Of a DNA stretch of 64,000 nucleotides, positions 57,913 through 64,000 are shown piece by piece (position 1 is the stretch's first letter; each line of letters opens with the position of its first letter). Origin of the DNA: Prostheceraeus crozeri (taxonomy: Eukaryota > Platyhelminthes > Polycladida > Euryleptidae). A program made the translations under genes and the position numbers. The notes under the pieces are model-generated. The model was given only the letters and a program-made list of their open reading frames with translations. It had not been told where the DNA came from and searched no databases. The DNA lies in the NCBI GenBank assembly GCA_907163375.1, contig CAJQUW010003381.1, positions 124,001-188,000 of the forward strand, given 5' to 3'.

Positions 57913-58399
57913 TTCAGGTGAAAAAAGATCAATGAATATGCCTGTCATCGCAAATTATTGCTACTTTCTCTTCGTGAGAATCGCAGACCTTACCCGATTG
58001 CCTGAACAGTTTCAAGCCAATGACATCAAGGATTCCAAATTGTCAAATTTGTTCGAACATGGATATTTTCGTGACTACACTTTACTGCTTCACGTTAGCA
58101 TAGTTGTTTTGCTCAACCATGGACTGCTAGAAATTGTCTATGGATTTCAATGGCTTGATTATCATAGCTGTTGACATTGCATTGTAGCAATAGAAATTAA
58201 CAATACCACAGAAAGTCTACTTCTGTGATCGTGGATTACCATGGACTCCTAGATATATAACACTATTTAAGCCATGATAGTACCATAGCTCCGTAGAGAT
58301 ATATTTTTAATAACGGAAAAAACTATGATATATTATCTTTGTTTGCGGGATATATTTTTACTATTTATTAACCCTAAATGTTAAATAGAAAACTTTCAC

Positions 58400-59648
58400 T
58401 CATTGAGTTCCAGTGTTGTAGATCGAAACTTTTGAATGGCTGATAAACACGTTCATCTTGATACGCGCATCTTCTCCAGAAGCAGGGCTTGGATTGTTGG
58501 GTTGCACTTGACGCAGAAGTTTGCCGTCCAATACTGCTGAGCACTGTTCTAAATGAATGTCTGATGTCCTTTTATATGCTCTCACTCCATTAACACTCCT
58601 GTGTCCTGTCCTTTCCATTATTAACTGCTCATCGACATTGGCTTCATAGAGTCGTGTAGCACAGGTTGCTCGCAAACTTTGTTATGTGATGAGAAATTCC
58701 TGCCTTTTCACTAATCCTCTTCATATATCCAGCCAACTTATTTCTACCGATTGGTCGGTTTGTATACCACGTTGTGTTTGACAAATTACAGTTCTTTTTC
58801 GGCATTATATAAAATCGATTAGTATCAGCGGGTCGGACTTGGTTGAATTTCTCAAAAAATGCAACATGACATCGCGTTTTATTGTCATTTTCAAATTGTA
58901 CAACTTCTTTTGCCGCATGTTACGTAGGCCACCAGAATTGTTTTTGGAGCACTTTTCAGTATACACGAGACATTTCTTTTCATTTCGTATTTCCACTTTG
59001 AATTGGTCCATTGTTAACATGTTGTGCTCATCTCCACCTCGTAATGCAAAGTGAATACCATTCAAGTAGAAAAGAGTGTACAGCAGTTTTTCTGGTATCT
59101 CATTCCCCAAAGATTTCTTTTCCTCTTTTTCGTGGTAAGTTGCAACCCAATTTAGCAGACATTTTCATTGCAGCATCCAAACATTCTTTCACATGCAAGA
59201 AACTGTTGTCATTAAAGAAATCGACTCGGTTTTTATTTGTAGATAATGTATTCTGAATTCCGGCTACAATTGAAACTAATGTAGCGCCTTGATATCGTTG
59301 TGCATCGCTTCTTATTGCTTCGTGAACAAAGCGTGCCATCACACTACAAAGTTCATTTTTGTTGTGAAAGTCTATTTCTATCTTTCGTTCCTTTAGCCAA
59401 TCAGTCAAAATCTTGTAGGCCCATCTATTTTGCTTCAAGGTGTTTTTTGACTTCCCTTCGTGATTCAAGATGTTGATCTCTTCTGTACTTATACAGTTTC
59501 CAAAGCGAGATACTGATCCACAAGGAAGTTCTTCAGATCCAGGAGAAACAGTTTTTGTTTCATTATTTGCAGGGCCAGAAGAGGATCTTACACTTGCATT
59601 TTCGCGAAGAACTTCATTTATTTCATGAATTTCCAGGCCACTGATCAT
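58400..59648 (-). pseudogene. Crypton-type tyrosine recombinase (second copy), broken
   Basis: Three minus-strand pieces lie in order. The first (59648-59100) holds a Ser-rich N-terminus and a core-binding-like region (WAYKILTDWLKERKIEIDF, then ATLVSIVAGIQNTL). The second (59110-58805) has the first catalytic Arg in IHFALRGGDEH and CLVYTEKCSKNNSGG. A shifted stretch reads YTNRPIGRNKLAGYMKRISE. The third (58675-58400) holds SLRATCATRL (second Arg), TGHRS and the Tyr in VRAYKR. The His of the H-x-x-R box is obscured by a frameshift near 58680. At least three frame changes are seen. The layout (LRGG-x-EH, GHRS...Y) is that of animal Crypton-like and DUF3504-type proteins and differs clearly from the first copy at 17283. 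Confidence 0.8.
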
Positions 59649-59874
59649 TTCTCCTGGAAATAGACTAAAATCAATTGGCTATGGCCAGTCATTCATATCA
59701 TCACTCACATATGCCATGTTTTCCACTTAGTAGAAATGATGTCTATAGTTTGAAATTAAAACACACGATGCTCAAGACATAACTAGATTCATTTGAATTT
59801 CCGGGATGTATTTGCAATACATTCCGGAAATATCATGGTTTATGGTCATTTATCATGTATCATGGTCATTTCTG

Positions 59875-60072
59875 GGAGCTATCAACTTAAATCCCTCGAG
59901 CCTTCGGCTCTCGGGATATAAAATCATACCTCCCAGAAATCTATGCAATATGTGATAGGTATACCATAGCATCCTTCAAATTCCCGAAGGAGAAATAGCA
60001 ATCTGCCCGAGCGTAGCGAGGGCAGATTCTATTTTTCCTGAGGGAATTTGAGCAAGAATGCTATGGTATACC
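59875..60072. repeat. Two hairpins upstream of the recombinase gene
   Basis: Hairpin one pairs CATTTCTGGGAG with CTCCCAGAAAT and has the inner stem CCCTCGAGCC-TTC-GGCTCTCGGG. Hairpin two (59956-60072) has arms of about 53 bp including AGGTATACCATAGCAT and CAAATTCCC, with apex CTGCCCGAGCGTAGCGAGGG. They lie inside the element, between gene start and right end. Confidence 0.65.
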
Positions 60073-60532
60073 TGTTACATATCATGATCCGATATCTGGA
60101 CTATTTCTATGAGGAAAGTTCTCAGGGAAAGTTCTACGGGAAGGGATGGTTCTTTGATTATATACCATGATGTACATAGACATCCCCTCAATAACCCGGG
60201 AGTTATTTTCAGAGAATATCCCTACGTTTGGTTTAACGATATCTATAATTGAACAATCATGAATTACATTCATTCAAGTTAATTAGTAATTCACATGTAC
60301 ATGTAGAGTCAAAACATCACATCTCTACATACAGTACGTTACAAGGAACGATAAAGCGGTAAGTAGGCCTATATGAATATGAAGTCAAAAGAAATGGAAT
60401 GAAACGTGGTTTGTCTCAGCGTTCACATCCATCTTCATTTGCTTCCTTGCGGGCATTTGTAGCTGCCATGTTTCATTGTTCATGACTATTCTTGTTGCAT
60501 TCATGCAGTCGGATCATGATATATTTACTACA

Positions 60533-60567
60533 TAACTCCTAGATGTTATATATCTAGGAGTCCATGG
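60533..60567. promoter_or_regulatory. Candidate recombinase crossover site, 7-nt spacer
   Basis: ACTCCTAGAT (60535-60544) and its exact inverse ATCTAGGAGT (60552-60561) flank GTTATAT. Two 10-bp inverted arms round a 6-8 nt spacer is the general form of tyrosine-recombinase sites. The site lies at the right end of the recombinase element. Function is inferred from shape and position only. Confidence 0.4.
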
Positions 60568-60897
60568 GATTGCACATGATTATACCATACACTAATTTAA
60601 GATCTAATGCCGCTCAGAATAGCCATAGATTTCTTTATAATGACATTGCTACAGTCTGTTGAATTCAAGTTTCCATTCATTGAATTCAAGATTCGATATC
60701 CAATGTTCAACTTTCGATAACACAGATTCATGTTTCAATAACTATGATTCAACTTTCCATGATGATAGATTCAAGATTCCATATCATGGATTCAAGTTTC
60801 CATGATTTTTCTATCAAATTGGTTCACACAATTCTTCACATAATTTTCATTTCTATGAATATATGCGGATGACTTGGATCTCTATTGAACTTCAAAA

Positions 60898-61164
60898 TTA
60901 GTATATTGTCAAAAAATCATCTTCGCGCGCGAATTCCGATGCAGTGTCTACACCATTTTCAAGTTTGATTTCAGAAGTTTTAACTTCATTTTCTGAACTT
61001 CTAACTTTGCCTTCAGATTTTTGGATTTTGATCTCAGAACTTCTAACTTTGACTTCAGGGGTTTTAACTTTGACTTCAGAAATTGTCAATTTGCTGCTAC
61101 TTTTCATCTTCAAACCACTGTATAGCAAAAAGCTGAATGTCATTTTTAAATTTTGATTATACAT
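60898..61164 (-). CDS. Small frame with six 7-residue repeats inside the transposon
   Basis: The frame has 88 codons and starts MYNQNLKMTFSFLLYSGLKM. Residues of about 30-70 form six consecutive heptads on the pattern [SP]E[VIGN][KE][VIL][KRQE][TSKN] (for example SEVKVKT, PEVKVRS, SEIKIQK). The DNA unit is 21 bp. Heptads with a hydrophobic residue and charged partners could form a helix or beta stack. It lies between the left terminal repeat and the transposase, on the same strand. It may be a second protein of the element or only a 21-bp minisatellite that happens to stay open. No known family. Confidence 0.35.
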   Translation of the reverse strand: MYNQNLKMTFSFLLYSGLKMKSSSKLTISEVKVKTPEVKVRSSEIKIQKSEGKVRSSENEVKTSEIKLENGVDTASEFAREDDFLTIY

Positions 61165-61850
61165 ATTTTATTTCATTAATTATATTCGCAGTTTCATGTC
61201 ATATGAAGCACAGAGCAGACTGCTGTATTATCATATGTATAATTTTATCAAATTCAAGTATAATACAGCAAACAGAAAACACAAGCAAAAAAATCACAAG
61301 AAGGTCAAGTTCCAGGATTTAGACTTTACCCGTTCAAGACGGCTGTGAAGAATGGACAGTCTTGGGATGTCAATTTAGTGGGAGCTTCGTCAATTTTTGA
61401 TTCAAGGTATCCTCAAACGTCTATAGCTCCATGGCCCATCCCAGTGGCACATGTGTACAAATGTCTTTCAAGTATTTGATAACAGTATATTTGAATATTG
61501 TATGCGTTTAATATTTGAATGAGTGTTGACTATTGACTTGTTGCTAATTGATTCTATACTTATTTGCGATAATTACATGTCAGCTACTTTTCTCAAACAA
61601 TTTATAAAATTATTGTATATTATTTTATATTTTCAAGCTTAATTTATAAAATAATTATTTATTTGATTATAATCTGCACTTAGCTCCCATTGCTATATTT
61701 TTGCTAAATTTGTTTCTGACCCATGCAGTTCCTTTTTTCATCTTTCCATGCGATGATTCTTGTGTCTATAAAACAATTCATGAAAGTACATGCTATGTAA
61801 TGCAGAATATAAACATGCAATTGTGCTGTACTATGGAACACTGCCAGAAA

Positions 61851-62884
61851 TCACAAGAAGAAACTTTCACGATTGATGGCTTTTAAAAGAAACTTGTTCA
61901 TATGCGTTATTTGACTCTGAATGACATCAGCTGTCAAGTGGCTCAGACCATGATTCATAGCATCTGTCAAGACAGATTCCTTGTGACATGCCCAAGTTAC
62001 TGATTCTGGCTTTTTTAGGAGTCTGTCGCGGCTTCAGGAACTTCTTTGCGTGATGCTTGATGACTGAAAAAGACTCTTCAATTGGATTCAATTATGGACT
62101 GTATGGACTCAATTTATGAGTGTTCATGTTTGGGAACACGGATCTATCAATGAACAAATCTGGTTCATTATGAATAGATGCATTGTCCATGATGAAAGAA
62201 ACTCTCAATAATGGATTGCCCTGCTTCATGCAACACTCTTCAATGAAGGTCTGATAATCATGTTTCTTGTATGACCCGAGTTTCATAGTGTGATGGACAA
62301 TGCCATCATGAGAGACGGCCATTATCATGTTCAGGTTTGCGCCTTTGCTCGCTGTCCTTTTTATTACAGCCTTGTTTCCAACTGCAGCTCTTCCTCGACT
62401 GCAGTTACTCCAAATACCAATATTAGTTTCGTCGACCCAAATGCATTTGTCCACATTGGAGATGTCTCACATGTACCGTTGAGCATACTCAAAGCGCTTT
62501 TCTTTCGTGAAAATAGTATCGCTTGTTATTGGCTGCGAGTAGCACTTTTTGTATGAAATGGAGCGATTTTTGAGATGCAGCGAGATCGTTGACTTATCTA
62601 CTTCGATGTTTCTGGCTTCAGATAAAATTGATTTCATCCTCAAGCTTATTTATCAAATCAATGTGCTCGTTTTCTATCTTGTGATAGCGTTTACCTCCCC
62701 AACAGTTCTTAGGTGAAACGAGATGGGTCTCCTGCTCTAATGCTCTCATAACTGTTCGATGACCAGAGTTATACTTGATTCCCATTGTGTCACAAAAAGC
62801 CTTAAAATTATTGCGATCATGGAGGTAGGTTCTCAATAATCTCTCCTTGTCATGGTTTGATATTTTGCTGTAGCCTCTCTTCAT
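61851..62884 (-). pseudogene. Tc1/IS630-type DDE transposase, broken
   Basis: The gene starts MKRGYSKISNHDKERLLRTY with a helix-turn-helix region (AFCDTMGIKYNSGHRTVMRA), then a WGGKRYHKIE segment. The catalytic residues are Asp in CIWVDETNIGIW, Asp in FIMDNASIHNEP and Glu in NPIEESFSVIK, with about 35 residues between the last two. A frameshift near 62619, a TGA near 62470, a TAA near 62090 (within the SPYSP...LNPIEE motif) and a frameshift near 61980 break it. The C-terminus ends LLKAINRESFFL. It belongs to the transposon with the long iterated ends. Confidence 0.88.
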
Positions 62885-63521
62885 TGTTTATTTTTATATT
62901 CGATGATAACTGTAACTCAGTGAATCAAATGTCTATTTATCAATTTATTCGCACATAATTCTTAAATTTCAAATTTTGAAGTTCTATAGAGATCCAAGTC
63001 ATCCGCATATATTCATAGAAATGAAAATTATGTGAAGAATTGTGTGAACCAATTTGATAAAAAAATCATGGAAACTTGAATCCATGATATGGAATCTTGA
63101 ATCTATCATCATGGAAAGTTGAATCATAGTTATCGAAACATGAATCTGTGTTATCGAAAGTTGAACATTGGATATCGAATCTTGAATTCAATGAATGGAA
63201 ACTTGAATTCAACAGACTGTAGTACATCAATTGACATCAATGGTAGACCACAGTGTCACAGTACATTGTCAGTAGATTACATGTATACATGCAAATACAA
63301 TGATATCGAGCGATGGTTTTAGATCTGCAAAGTTGATACATAGCCTTAAAAATGCCAAATTTGCGATTTTGAAGTTTGCAAACTTGAGTAAAAAGAGTAA
63401 AAAATTTTGTACGAGGACTTTTTTGAACAGTGTATGTCGGTCGAAAGAAGATTCAGTAAACTGAATCGAGGTTACAGTCAAACGGAATGAAAATATTTCG
63501 TAACTTGCCAATCACCTATAC

Positions 63522-64000
63522 CAGGGGTTCCCAACCTTCTCATGTTGCGTATCCCAAAGTAGAAAATCATAGAATTTTTCATTTTTCCGCGTACCCTCCT
63601 TAACATTTAAAAAGTAGCAAGAATTCAATCATACTAAAATTTACTTGCGCGTAGAAATATACAAAATCCGCGTTTGAAATTTAACTAGGCGTAACTGATG
63701 CGCGCTTGTATAATAAAACAAGCGCAGCGAAAGCCTTGCAAGCTCTTTGTTTGCTTTTGATCATTACTATGGTGGAGAATCCAGATTCATATAAGCATGT
63801 GGTTGGGGTCGAGTTGGTCACACAACAACCGTTATGTAAGCGTCACACAACAACCTTGTGCAACCGTTGTGTATTGGTCGAGTTGGTGGTTGCTGTGTAA
63901 CGGTTGCTTCAAGGCCAGATGATGGTAATCCAATGTCTCCAATAATCCTCGTCTCATCCACTGTCATTTGAAATCTTACCACGACCACTACTTTGCCACA
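63522..64000. mobile_element. Left end of a hAT (Charlie-like) element, cut by the window
   Basis: CAGGGGTTCCCAACCTTCT at 63522 is a classic hAT terminus, followed by TTTTCCGCGTACCCTCC, also typical under such ends. The expected duplication would be ACCTATAC (63514-63521), to be matched at the far end beyond the window. A dense cluster of CAACCGTT / AACGGTTG words with two GGTCGAGTTGGT copies lies at 63806-63910. Confidence 0.65.

Larger units (their letters stand above)
58239..60567 (-). mobile_element. Crypton-type element with 24-bp inverted ends
   Basis: Perfect 24-bp inverted repeats begin CCATGGACTCCTAGATATAT (58239-58262 and 60544-60567). The left flank GGATTAC and right flank GGATTGC overlap the outer bases and agree at 6 of 7. 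A broken tyrosine recombinase lies inside on the minus strand. The right end carries an extra inverted copy of the motif with a 7-nt spacer. Two hairpins (59875-59940, 59956-60072) lie between the gene start and that end. Cryptons are usually described without inverted termini, so this architecture stands out. Confidence 0.6.
60652..63219 (-). mobile_element. DDE transposon with about 245-bp iterated inverted repeats
   Basis: Terminal inverted repeats of about 245 bp (60652-60897, 62975-63219) start CAGTCTGTTGAATTC, with TA outside (60650-60651, 63220-63221). Each arm holds about seven units of 21-25 bp based on GATTCAAGTTTCCATGAT, likely binding sites for the transposase. The arms are nearly identical. 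Inside are the transposase (61851-62884) and a separate repeat-containing frame (60898-61164). Confidence 0.92.

Noticed and set aside
59995-60030. Bacterial-looking hairpin GCCCGAGCGTAGCGAGGGC as contamination
   Set aside because: It is the apex of a longer hairpin inside an animal-type transposon, with AT-rich arms continuous with both flanks.
1-64000. CRISPR array, bacterial operons, LTR retrovirus-like elements
   Set aside because: There are no regularly spaced repeats, no dense gene strings, and no paired long direct repeats with recognisable gag/pol/env-type frames.

Overview
The window is animal nuclear DNA. It is AT-rich, has no dense reading frames, and is packed with eukaryotic transposons: DD34D and DD41D mariner-like, Tc1-like, pogo, P/THAP, hAT, Crypton-type tyrosine recombinase, non-LTR retrotransposons and tRNA-derived SINEs. 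The only host gene I recognise is a CABLES (CDK5 and ABL1 enzyme substrate) homologue on the + strand. It shows as three short exons (3347-3452, 7835-7967, 38441-38541) with good splice sites and mutually consistent phases. The exons upstream of these and the cyclin-box exons expected downstream were not found, so almost the whole window is intron. The repeat mix suggests an invertebrate, but the species cannot be named from this. I recognised no LTR retrovirus-like or capsid-bearing element.

Layout. 1-13.5 kb: a SINE, the first two CABLES exons, a pogo-type deletion derivative (8341-8965) and a large fold-back element (10777-11090). 13.7-19.3 kb: a Crypton-type recombinase gene (17283-18701, minus), a young mariner (14757-16554) with near-identical 142-bp ends, and a cluster of copies of a CTCCTAGATAT motif. 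19.3-26.4 kb: a decayed DD41D mariner relative (19326-22052), a perfect fold-back (22053-22144), a P-element/THAP fossil (22250-24288) carrying a nested fold-back, and a decayed Tc1-like region. 26.5-38 kb: a degenerate fold-back, SINE and LINE scraps, a CCCGTACGG-ended element (29480-30709), a TA-flanked MITE (31846-32500), a hAT MITE (32851-33274) and a minisatellite just before CABLES exon 3. 38.4-46.4 kb: exon 3, a possible alternative last exon, a Jockey/CR1-like LINE copy (40960-43195), and a hAT-like element holding a SINE. 47.4-55 kb: a 735-bp inverted-repeat element, a hAT (49019-50319), and a second hAT (51364-54911) hosting a nearly complete DD41D element and a pogo derivative. 58.2-60.6 kb: a second Crypton-type element with 24-bp inverted ends. 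60.65-63.2 kb: a DDE transposon with about 245-bp inverted repeats built from iterated units. 63.5 kb to the end: the start of another hAT.

The most unusual signal is that both tyrosine-recombinase genes, 40 kb apart, lie next to copies of one short motif (CTCCTAGATAT and its complement). The motif is arranged as inverted arms round a spacer, 7 nt in one case, which is the layout of a tyrosine-recombinase crossover site. A small palindromic element nearby carries the same ends.

All family assignments come from reading motifs. No search or alignment was run. Most transposase genes here are broken; the least damaged are the mariner at 15054-16108 (one frameshift seen) and the DD41D gene at 52385-53431 (one in-frame stop seen).
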